Assembly: GCA_964473895.1 (NCBI GenBank)
Contig: CAYYRE010000018.1
Location: 1 to 28,781, forward strand
DNA: 28,781 nucleotides
Reading direction: 5' to 3'
Source of the DNA: Sulfidibacterium sp964473895
Lineage (GTDB): Bacteria; Bacteroidota; Bacteroidia; Bacteroidales; F082
Part shown: positions 22,910-28,781 of the stretch, in pieces
Position numbering within the stretch: the first letter of the stretch is position 1
Layout: the number at the start of each line of letters is the position of its first letter
The notes under the pieces: model-generated
Seen by the model: only the letters and a program-made list of their open reading frames with translations
What the model was told of the DNA's origin: nothing
Database searches by the model: none
Translations under genes and position numbers: made by a program

Positions 22910-24457
22910 TTAGAAGGGGGGTACCCCGTGTTTCTTTTTGGGTAAGTAAACTTCTTTTTCCTGCGAAATGGCCAAAGCCCGGATCATCATCTTGCGGGTT
23001 TCGGAAGGTTCAATCACCGCGTCGATATATCCGTAAGCAGCAGCCACATAAGGATTGGCAAACTTTTCTTTGTATTCTTCCACTTTTTGTTTCCGGTAAG
23101 CTTCAGGATCTTTTGCCGCCATAATTTCCTTCCGGAAAATAATATTGGCTGCCCCTTCAGGTCCCATGACGGCAATTTCGGCGGTGGGCCAGGCAAAAAC
23201 AAAATCAGCCCGTAAATGGTGCGAACACATGGCAATATAGCCGCCACCATAAGCTTTTCGCATGATGAGTGTGATTTTGGGTACCGTGGCTTCCGAATAG
23301 GCATACAACACTTTGGCTCCATGACGAATCACCCCGGCATGTTCCTGGTCAACACCCGGAAGATAGCCGGGAAGGTCTACCAATGTAACAAGGGGAATAT
23401 TAAATGCATCGCAATAACGGATAAACCGGGCGGCTTTGTCCGAAGAATCCACATCCAGCACGCCGGCAAGAACCAATGGCTGATTGGCAACAAAACCTAC
23501 TGTGTCGCCTTCCATCCGGCCGAAGCCGATAACCATATTACGGGCAAAAAGTTCTTGTACTTCCAAAAAGTTGGAGTCATCGGTCAATGCACGGATAACA
23601 TCCCGCACATCATAAGGTTCCCTCGGATCGGAAGGGATGATTTCTTCGATATTGTATTTTCGTGTTTTGGGTTTCTTCTTCGGATATTTTGCCGCCTTGC
23701 GGGTATTGTTCCAGGGAATGTAACTGACCAGTTCTTTGATCTGCGCAAAACATTGTTCCTCACTGGTGGCAAAAAAATGGGCATTTCCTGTGGTTTCGCA
23801 ATGCACACGGGCGCCGCCAAGGGCTTCCATGGTAATTTCTTCACCCAATACGGTTTTAATGACTTCGGGACCCGTAATAAACATCTTAGAGATGTTTTCT
23901 ACTACAAAAACAAAATCGGTCAGGGCCGGAGAATAAACCGCACCGCCGGCACAAGGACCCAGAATGACTGAGATTTGGGGTATAACTCCGGAAGCCAGTG
24001 TGTTACGGTAAAATATTTCTCCATAACCTGCCAATGAGTTGACGCCTTCCTGGATACGGGCTCCGCCGGAGTCGTTAATACCAATCAACGGGACTTTCAG
24101 TTTCAACGCATGGTCCATGATTTTTGTGATCTTCTTGGCATGCATCCAGCCGAGCGAACCACCGGCAACGGTAAAGTCCTGGGCGTAAATACATACCGGA
24201 TGCCCCATAATGGTACCTGTTCCGGTGATGACCCCATCCCCCGGCAGATATTTTTTGTCCATGTCGAAATCTTTTCCGGCATGCTCTACAAACAGGTCGT
24301 ATTCGTGAAATGTATTCGGATCGAGCAGCGCCAGTATCCGTTCACGTGCTGTGAGCTTGCCAATGGCCTTTTGTTTTTGAATGGCTTTGTCACCGCCCCC
24401 TTTCAAGGCATTTCGCATGCGCTTGCGCAAATCGGTTGATTTTTCTTTAAGTCCCAT
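22910..24457 (-). CDS. Acyl-CoA carboxyltransferase (MmdA/PccB family)
   Basis: 515 residues, the full family length. The two crotonase-like halves each carry oxyanion-hole glycines: N-terminal half SGGARIQEG (130-138) and GPCAGGAVYSPALTD (167-181); C-terminal half DLPGYLPGVDQEHAGVIRHGAK (361-382) and AYGGGYIAM (402-410). The enzyme transfers carboxyl between biotin and an acyl-CoA, with propionyl-CoA/methylmalonyl-CoA the usual pair in Bacteroidota. MmdA of methylmalonyl-CoA decarboxylase and PccB of propionyl-CoA carboxylase are too similar to separate here. In this phylum the step belongs to the succinate-propionate pathway or propionate assimilation. A strong promoter and a leader hairpin precede it, and the biotin carrier follows 12 bases downstream. 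Confidence 0.93.
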   Translation of the reverse strand: MGLKEKSTDLRKRMRNALKGGGDKAIQKQKAIGKLTARERILALLDPNTFHEYDLFVEHAGKDFDMDKKYLPGDGVITGTGTIMGHPVCIYAQDFTVAGGSLGWMHAKKITKIMDHALKLKVPLIGINDSGGARIQEGVNSLAGYGEIFYRNTLASGVIPQISVILGPCAGGAVYSPALTDFVFVVENISKMFITGPEVIKTVLGEEITMEALGGARVHCETTGNAHFFATSEEQCFAQIKELVSYIPWNNTRKAAKYPKKKPKTRKYNIEEIIPSDPREPYDVRDVIRALTDDSNFLEVQELFARNMVIGFGRMEGDTVGFVANQPLVLAGVLDVDSSDKAARFIRYCDAFNIPLVTLVDLPGYLPGVDQEHAGVIRHGAKVLYAYSEATVPKITLIMRKAYGGGYIAMCSHHLRADFVFAWPTAEIAVMGPEGAANIIFRKEIMAAKDPEAYRKQKVEEYKEKFANPYVAAAYGYIDAVIEPSETRKMMIRALAISQEKEVYLPKKKHGVPPF

Positions 24458-24488
24458 AATGAATGATTAAACCCTTGATTATTAGCGT

Positions 24489-24537
24489 AAAAAAAGAGAT
24501 AAGCAAAGCAACATAGCTTTATTCGCTCTCTTATCTC
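24489..24537 (-). promoter_or_regulatory. Leader hairpin with U-tract upstream of the carboxyltransferase gene
   Basis: On the minus strand an 8-bp stem (GAGATAAG, 24537-24530, with CTTATCTC, 24503-24496) encloses a second 5-bp hairpin (AAAGC/GCTTT) and is followed by seven T (24495-24489). It begins at about the predicted transcription start and ends 31 bases before the ATG, so it looks like an attenuator-type terminator or 5' stabilising hairpin in the leader. It could not be the terminator of oligopeptidase B because a plus-strand gene lies between. Confidence 0.6.
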
Positions 24538-24543
24538 CGGATG

Positions 24544-24574
24544 CAAAAGTAATGGAATTTGAAAAAAAGTCAAG
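24544..24574 (-). promoter_or_regulatory. Promoter of the carboxyltransferase-biotin carrier operon
   Basis: Minus strand: TACTTTTG (24551-24544) matches TAnnTTTG, with CTTG (24574-24571) exactly 19 bases upstream as the -33 box. Predicted start near 24537, giving a leader of about 80 nt that contains the hairpin described above. Confidence 0.8.
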
Positions 24575-24597
24575 TTTTTTATCTTACAAGTTTTCAT

Positions 24598-24605
24598 TAA
24601 GTTTG
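24598..24605 (+). promoter_or_regulatory. -7 box of the MmcQ-family gene
   Basis: TAAGTTTG matches TAnnTTTG exactly, 26 bases before the ATG at 24631. The -33 position is a T-run without a clear TTG. Confidence 0.5.
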
Positions 24606-24630
24606 CCTTCGTTAACCGGTTCACGATTTT

Positions 24631-24996
24631 ATGAATGCCGAACAGCTACGCCAATATTGCCTCAATAAACCGGCTGTTACCGAAAGTTTTCCTTTCGATG
24701 AGGATACCCTTGTGTTTAAAGTGGCAGGAAAAATATTTGCCCTTGTCAATTTGAAAGGTGATTTGCGGGTTAACCTGAAATGTGATCCCGAAAAAGCTGT
24801 GACGTTGCGCGAACATTATCCTGAAGTACAACCGGGATATCATATGAATAAACGCCATTGGAATACCGTACTTTTGGAAAGTTTGCTCGATGATGACCTG
24901 GTCAAAACCTGGATTGACGATGCCTATGGTCTTGTGGTGGCCGGCCTTCCTAAAAACATTAGGCAGAAAATTGAAAATGAGCCATTTGACATTTGA
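24631..24996 (+). CDS. MmcQ/YjbR-family protein
   Basis: 121 residues, the standard length of this small family, all of it present: N-terminal KPAVTESFPFDEDTLVFKVAGKIFALV-type strand region at about 13-39, then LKGDLRVNLKCDP, and the conserved PGYHMNKRHWNTV segment at about 68-80. The fold is a CyaY-like alpha/beta sandwich often annotated as a DNA-binding protein; its function is not established. Single gene, divergent from the carboxylase operon with its own -7 box, and 16 bases before the assembly gap. Confidence 0.9.
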   Translation: MNAEQLRQYCLNKPAVTESFPFDEDTLVFKVAGKIFALVNLKGDLRVNLKCDPEKAVTLREHYPEVQPGYHMNKRHWNTVLLESLLDDDLVKTWIDDAYGLVVAGLPKNIRQKIENEPFDI

Positions 24997-25012
24997 AACG
25001 TTTGGATGGGTG

Positions 25013-25112
25013 NNNNNNNNNNNNNNNNNNNNNNNNNNNNNNNNNNNNNNNNNNNNNNNNNNNNNNNNNNNNNNNNNNNNNNNNNNNNNNNNNNNNNNNN
25101 NNNNNNNNNNNN
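25013..25112. other. Assembly gap (100 N)
   Basis: Exactly 100 undetermined bases, a size conventionally used when the true gap length is unknown. It separates the convergent MmcQ-family and oligopeptidase B genes. Both are complete by their stop codons, but DNA of unknown length may be missing. Confidence 0.95.
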
Positions 25113-25119
25113 GCTTGGA

Positions 25120-27189
25120 CTATGGGTTTTTACGGTTTTGGATCAAAAACAGCATAAAAGCATCTTCCATGGCTGTTTCTTTGTATTGTTCAAAACGGCC
25201 GGAAGCTCCGCCATGTCCGTAGTCCATATTGGTCCAAAGCAGCAACAGGTGGTTGTCGGTTTTTGTGTCACGCAGTTTGGCTACCCATTTGGCCGGTTCC
25301 CAGTATTGTACTTGGCTGTCGTGTAAACCTGTTGTTACCAACAAGGCGGGATAATCTTGCCTTTTTACATTGTCGTAAGGGGAATAGGAAAGCATGTATT
25401 CATAGTATTTTTTCCGGTTAGGGTTTCCCCATTCGTCATATTCTTCGGTGGTTAGTGGGATGCTTTCGTCCAGCATGGTGGTAACCACATCCACAAACGG
25501 AACAGCAGCAATGATTCCTTTAAAAAGTTGGGGGGCTTCGTTGGCCACAACACCCATTAAAAGACCCCCGGCACTGCCACCCATGGCGAAAAGTTTGCCG
25601 GGGGAGGTGTATTGTTTTTCTATCAGTTCCCGTGCACAGTCGATAAAGTCATTAAAGGTATTTTTCTTTTTCAACAGTTTTCCATTTTCATACCACCAAC
25701 GGCCCATTTCCTGCCCCCCGCGTACATGGGCCACGGCAAAAGCAAACCCCCTGTCCAGTAAACTAAGACGGGCCGATCGAAAAACCGATTCTACACTGAT
25801 GCCGTATGAACCGTACGCATACAACAAAAATGGCCGGCTGCCATCTTTTTCAAATCCATTCTTATAGACAATACTCACCGGAACTTTCACCCCATCGCGG
25901 GCGGTAATGTAAATGCGTTCGGTGGTATATTCTTCGGGATGGTATCCGCCAACCACTTTCTGACGTTTTTTTTGTACTTGTCTTCCCGTTTTCAGATGGT
26001 AATCATATATGGTGACAGGTGTTTTCAATGAAGTGTATCCGTAACGCAATACGTGGCTTTTGTAATCGTAATTATCATCAAAGTAAATGTAATAATCCGG
26101 TTCGTTGAACTGGATATAATGGTCGGTTTGGTGCTTGGTGTCAAATACATGAAACTGCAATAACCCGTTTTTTCTTTCCGAAACAACAAAATAATTTTCA
26201 AAAACTTCCACCTCTTCTATCAGTACTTCTTTTTGATGGGGAATCACTTCCGTCCAATTTTCCATGCCTGTCTGGTCAAGCGGCGTTTGCATGAGTCTGA
26301 AGTTTTCCGCTTTGTAATTGGTACGGATTAAATACCGGTTCCCCTGACGGGCAATTTCATATTCCAGATTCTTTTTACGCCGTGAAAATATCCGGAATTT
26401 CCCATGGGGATGGTCGGCATCAAGTACCCGGTATTCGGTGGAAAGTGTCGATTCCGAAACAATCATGATTTCTTTATCCGACTTGTCTTTGAAAACCCCT
26501 GTTTCGAAGGCGCTGTTTTTTTCATGAAATACCAGCTTGTCATTTTTTACCGGTTCATGGAGTGTGTGCCTGAAAACTTTGTAGGGCCTCAGTGCAGCAT
26601 CTTTTTGAACGTAAAATATTGTTTTGTTATCGTTGGCCCAGGCGATATCCCCGGAGGTGTGTGTGATTCTTTCGGGTAAAATTTCTCCCGTTTCTAAATT
26701 CTTGAAATAGAGGGTGTATTCTCTACGGCTAACAGTGTCAATACTGTATGCAAGGAGGTGATTATCGGGACTGACCTCCCAGTTGTTCAGGTCAAAATAG
26801 GCATGTCCTTCGGCCAATTGGTTTCCATTTAGTATGATTTCCTCGGTGGCCGGTTTTTCTGTTTTTTTCCGGCAAACAACCGGATATTCTTTTCCTTCTT
26901 CAAAACGGGTATAATAAGCATAGCCGTTCACCGTATAAGGGACAGAACTGTCTTTTGGAGGAATACGGCCTTTTATTTCTTCAAAAATAGTTTCCTGTAA
27001 TGCGCGGGTCTCTTTTTGAAAAACCGTTTCCGTGTAGTTGTTTTCGGCTTTCAGGTAGGCAATGACTTCCGGGTTTTCCCTTTCGTTGAGCCAGTAGTAA
27101 GGATCCATACGCAGATGACCGTGTTTTTTTAATTTTTTGAGAATCTTTTTGGCTTTCGGGGGAATGATAGGGCTATTGGATAATGACAT
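25120..27189 (-). CDS. ptrB: Oligopeptidase B (prolyl oligopeptidase family S9A)
   Basis: 689 residues, full PtrB length. N-terminal HLRMDPYYWLNERENPEVIAYL typifies the family. A seven-bladed propeller follows (about 75-420), then the alpha/beta-hydrolase domain with catalytic Ser539 (GGSAGG), Asp624 (GLHDSQV) and His659 (DYGHGG). The segment TMLDESIPLTTEEYDEWGNP supplies acidic residues linked in PtrB to Arg/Lys specificity at P1. The enzyme cleaves short peptides after basic residues; no signal peptide, so cytoplasmic. It could process peptides taken up by cells, but there is no operon link to the SusCD genes. It is monocistronic, with the PspC/LiaF operon terminator upstream and the assembly gap downstream. 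Confidence 0.95.
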   Translation of the reverse strand: MSLSNSPIIPPKAKKILKKLKKHGHLRMDPYYWLNERENPEVIAYLKAENNYTETVFQKETRALQETIFEEIKGRIPPKDSSVPYTVNGYAYYTRFEEGKEYPVVCRKKTEKPATEEIILNGNQLAEGHAYFDLNNWEVSPDNHLLAYSIDTVSRREYTLYFKNLETGEILPERITHTSGDIAWANDNKTIFYVQKDAALRPYKVFRHTLHEPVKNDKLVFHEKNSAFETGVFKDKSDKEIMIVSESTLSTEYRVLDADHPHGKFRIFSRRKKNLEYEIARQGNRYLIRTNYKAENFRLMQTPLDQTGMENWTEVIPHQKEVLIEEVEVFENYFVVSERKNGLLQFHVFDTKHQTDHYIQFNEPDYYIYFDDNYDYKSHVLRYGYTSLKTPVTIYDYHLKTGRQVQKKRQKVVGGYHPEEYTTERIYITARDGVKVPVSIVYKNGFEKDGSRPFLLYAYGSYGISVESVFRSARLSLLDRGFAFAVAHVRGGQEMGRWWYENGKLLKKKNTFNDFIDCARELIEKQYTSPGKLFAMGGSAGGLLMGVVANEAPQLFKGIIAAVPFVDVVTTMLDESIPLTTEEYDEWGNPNRKKYYEYMLSYSPYDNVKRQDYPALLVTTGLHDSQVQYWEPAKWVAKLRDTKTDNHLLLLWTNMDYGHGGASGRFEQYKETAMEDAFMLFLIQNRKNP

Positions 27190-27273
27190 ATTCGATAATA
27201 AGCTAATAATCAGTAAAATATTAAATTTAAAAAGTTTTTTTTAAACGAACTGCAAAGAAACGAAAAAACACAC

Positions 27274-27296
27274 AAAAAAACCCGGCGGTTGCCGGG
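27274..27296 (-). terminator. Intrinsic terminator of the PspC/LiaF-like operon
   Basis: Minus strand: CCCGGC (27296-27291), a 4-nt loop AACC and GCCGGG (27286-27281), followed by seven T. It lies about 48 bases after the stop of the LiaF-like gene. Confidence 0.85.
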
Positions 27297-27343
27297 CAGG
27301 GGGAGATGTATATTGAACCTGATCAGGGTCAGGCATATTATGG

Positions 27344-28267
27344 TTATTCGTAGCGTACGATACGGAAACTTGAGACTGCCGCATCCACATTCAGATAAAT
27401 TCGGTGATCGGTTGAGTCAAAATTTTCGGTACGGTAATGTCCGTTGTCGGTTTTTACAAAACCCGGCAGATGTTTTCCGGACATCACGGCCGAAATGTTC
27501 AGGTCGCAACCGAAATTTTTGGGGACGCGTAAGGTAATGGAAGAAGCCCCGGCATCTATATTGATTTTAACTTTTGGATATTTATTTCCCACTGTAATTT
27601 TAAAAGAGCCGGCTCCACCGTCCAGTGTGATTTTCTTTACTTTAAAAGGAGTGAGGTCGTAGTTTACCGCACTGGCTCCGGCATCTAAGTTGATTTCCCA
27701 TAGGGGCCGGTTGTTCAGGCGGATATCAACCTCTTTGTGGTTGTTATTATGGAAGACATGCTCCTCTTTTTCCGAAATTTTGATCAAAGCGTCATGGCCG
27801 CTTCTTTTAACAAGATAGGCATATCTTCCGGTGTATCTGCCCGATTGGGAAAAGGACAACAACGAAGATGTTGTGTCTTTCAAAATAAATTTCCCCGCTG
27901 CCGCATCCATTTCAAGCCGGGCTGTTTCGATGGTGTCGGCATAGGGAATGGTAAAATCCTGCTGCCGTTCCACCACATTTGCATCTTTATCAAAACTTTT
28001 TGATACGAGAAACTCAAAATCATTGTATCTGTCAGAACCTTGATAGTCCAACACAAACCAGGTGGCTCCTCCGAGCAATAGCACCAAAATGCCCACTTTA
28101 ACGGTTTCGCGAATGGGGAGAACCGAAAGCCCCCAAAGGATAAAAAGAAGTGGCCACAGGCGGATGATATTATACCAGTCGAAGTCAATCATTCCCAGGT
28201 TCCGGGCCACCAAAAGGCTGCCTATAATGATGAGGCTCAGCCCCCAAAATGCGTTTTTGTATTTCAT
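27344..28267 (-). CDS. LiaF-like transmembrane protein (DUF5668-type membrane region plus beta-repeat domain)
   Basis: 307 residues. Three hydrophobic segments at about 7-24, 32-50 and 56-74 form a LiaI/LiaF-like membrane region (FWGLSLIIIGSLLVARNLG). The rest is an extracytoplasmic beta domain in which short repeats recur: MDAAAGKFIL (120), LDAGASAVNYDL (194), LDGGAGSFKITVG (215), IDAGASSITLRVP (237), VDAAVSSFRIVRY (294), like LiaF C-terminal or beta-roll domains. Such proteins are associated with envelope-stress sensing in Firmicutes; in Bacteroidota the role is uncertain. Its ATG overlaps the PspC-domain gene stop by 4 bases (ATGA), so the two are translationally coupled, and the operon ends at the terminator at 27274-27296. 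Confidence 0.82.
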   Translation of the reverse strand: MKYKNAFWGLSLIIIGSLLVARNLGMIDFDWYNIIRLWPLLFILWGLSVLPIRETVKVGILVLLLGGATWFVLDYQGSDRYNDFEFLVSKSFDKDANVVERQQDFTIPYADTIETARLEMDAAAGKFILKDTTSSLLSFSQSGRYTGRYAYLVKRSGHDALIKISEKEEHVFHNNNHKEVDIRLNNRPLWEINLDAGASAVNYDLTPFKVKKITLDGGAGSFKITVGNKYPKVKINIDAGASSITLRVPKNFGCDLNISAVMSGKHLPGFVKTDNGHYRTENFDSTDHRIYLNVDAAVSSFRIVRYE

Positions 28268-28737
28268 TTTTGTTTGTTTTTAGAAGATTTTAAAATATTG
28301 GGATCAATGATGAAAAAGCCGCCGATGATCAGCAAGATGGGCCAGAAATTACCAAGGTCCACCCACGGCATCAGCCGGTTGATAAGGAAAAGCGTTCCCA
28401 TGACAATTAATATGATACCGGCAATCAGGCTGCCGTTGGAAGCCCCTTTTTTTTGAACGGCCTGTTTTGCATTGGGATTTGGTGCATTTTCCTGTTGTGT
28501 ACTTCCGGTTGTTGTTTCATTGGAAGCAGGTGCCTGATACCTTGTGACCCGTTTGGGTGGAATAACAATCCACATGACAATGTATGCCAACACGCCGCCA
28601 CCGCCGAAAAGTACCAGCAAGACAAAAATAAGCCGGAAAATAACCACGTCCACATCAAAGTATTCGGCCAGGCCGCCGGCTACTCCGGCAATCACTTTGT
28701 CATCAACTGTTCTGTACAATTTGTTTGTCTGTTCCAT
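28264..28737 (-). CDS. pspC: PspC-domain envelope-stress protein with a second membrane region
   Basis: 157 residues from the ATG at 28737. This start is preferred over ATG 28758 because an exact -7 box at 28768-28761 would put the transcription start between them. Residues about 5-62 form a PspC domain (KLYRTVDDKVIAGVAGGLAEYF, then a membrane helix ending YIVMWIVIPPKR). A polar Gln/Asn/Thr-rich linker follows (about 65-100), then a LiaI-like two-helix membrane region (about 105-150) resembling the N-terminus of the next gene. PspC proteins anchor phage-shock-type envelope stress responses. First gene of the operon, with a 4-base ATGA overlap with the LiaF-like gene. Confidence 0.87.
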   Translation of the reverse strand: MEQTNKLYRTVDDKVIAGVAGGLAEYFDVDVVIFRLIFVLLVLFGGGGVLAYIVMWIVIPPKRVTRYQAPASNETTTGSTQQENAPNPNAKQAVQKKGASNGSLIAGIILIVMGTLFLINRLMPWVDLGNFWPILLIIGGFFIIDPNILKSSKNKQK

Positions 28738-28760
28738 ATCTTTTGATTTTAATTTCATGG

Positions 28761-28768
28761 CAAAAGTA
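28761..28768 (-). promoter_or_regulatory. -7 box of the PspC/LiaF-like operon
   Basis: Minus strand TACTTTTG, identical to the carboxylase operon -7 box. The -33 element, if present, lies beyond the right edge. It supports the downstream ATG at 28737 as the true start of the PspC-domain gene. Confidence 0.6.
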
Positions 28769-28781
28769 AGAGCAGGCTCCT

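Noticed and set aside
27300..27345. GAACCTGATCAGGGTCAGGC on the plus strand resembles the 3' half of a TPP riboswitch
   Set aside because: The GGGTGC and CTGAGA parts are absent, no thiamine gene follows on the plus strand, and the strong neighbouring hairpin is the terminator of the minus-strand operon.

Overview
This window comes from a Bacteroidota chromosome, most likely class Bacteroidia (Bacteroidales or a close relative). The evidence is three SusC/SusD outer-membrane uptake pairs, a subtilase with a type IX secretion C-terminal sorting domain, a glycine/amino-acid lipid acyltransferase pair, and several exact copies of the Bacteroidota -7 promoter box TAnnTTTG upstream of genes. Coding sequence is mid-GC and the spacers are AT-rich. 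No rRNA, tRNA, CRISPR array, insertion sequence or phage gene was seen. A run of 100 N (25013-25112) marks an assembly gap, so the order of the two sides is a scaffolding inference.

Layout. 1-1606: a thioredoxin-fold gene cut by the left edge (minus strand), divergent from a small membrane protein and an unrecognised secreted protein. 2048-20021: the main block, all on the plus strand. It holds SusC1-SusD1 with a strong terminator, a secreted T9SS subtilisin-like protease with a PKD domain and six Asp-box repeats, then SusC2-SusD2 and SusC3-SusD3, each pair ending in a hairpin terminator. 20142-22574: an O-acyltransferase (GlsA-like), a GNAT-type N-acyltransferase (GlsB-like) and the ribosome-assembly GTPase EngB, on the plus strand. 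22571-24457: a biotin carrier protein and an acyl-CoA carboxyltransferase on the minus strand, preceded by a well-formed promoter and a hairpin with a U-tract at the presumed 5' end of the mRNA. 24631-24996: an MmcQ/YjbR-family protein. 25120-27189: oligopeptidase B (minus). 27344-28737: a PspC-domain protein and a LiaF-like membrane protein, translationally coupled on the minus strand, with their own terminator.

How the genes may work together. No glycoside hydrolase, polysaccharide lyase or sulfatase accompanies the SusCD pairs; the only secreted enzyme among them is a protease. RagAB-type SusCD complexes are known to import peptides, so a surface protein/peptide acquisition locus is a reasonable inference, with cytoplasmic oligopeptidase B a possible but unlinked downstream step. 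SusC3 appears mosaic: its signal peptide and N-terminal extension match SusC1 almost exactly, while from the TonB box onward it resembles SusC2. The remaining genes are housekeeping or envelope functions. I see no clear wholly new system. The most unusual items are the SusC mosaic with its shared translation start, the leader hairpin of the carboxylase operon, and a compositionally odd intergenic island after the protease.
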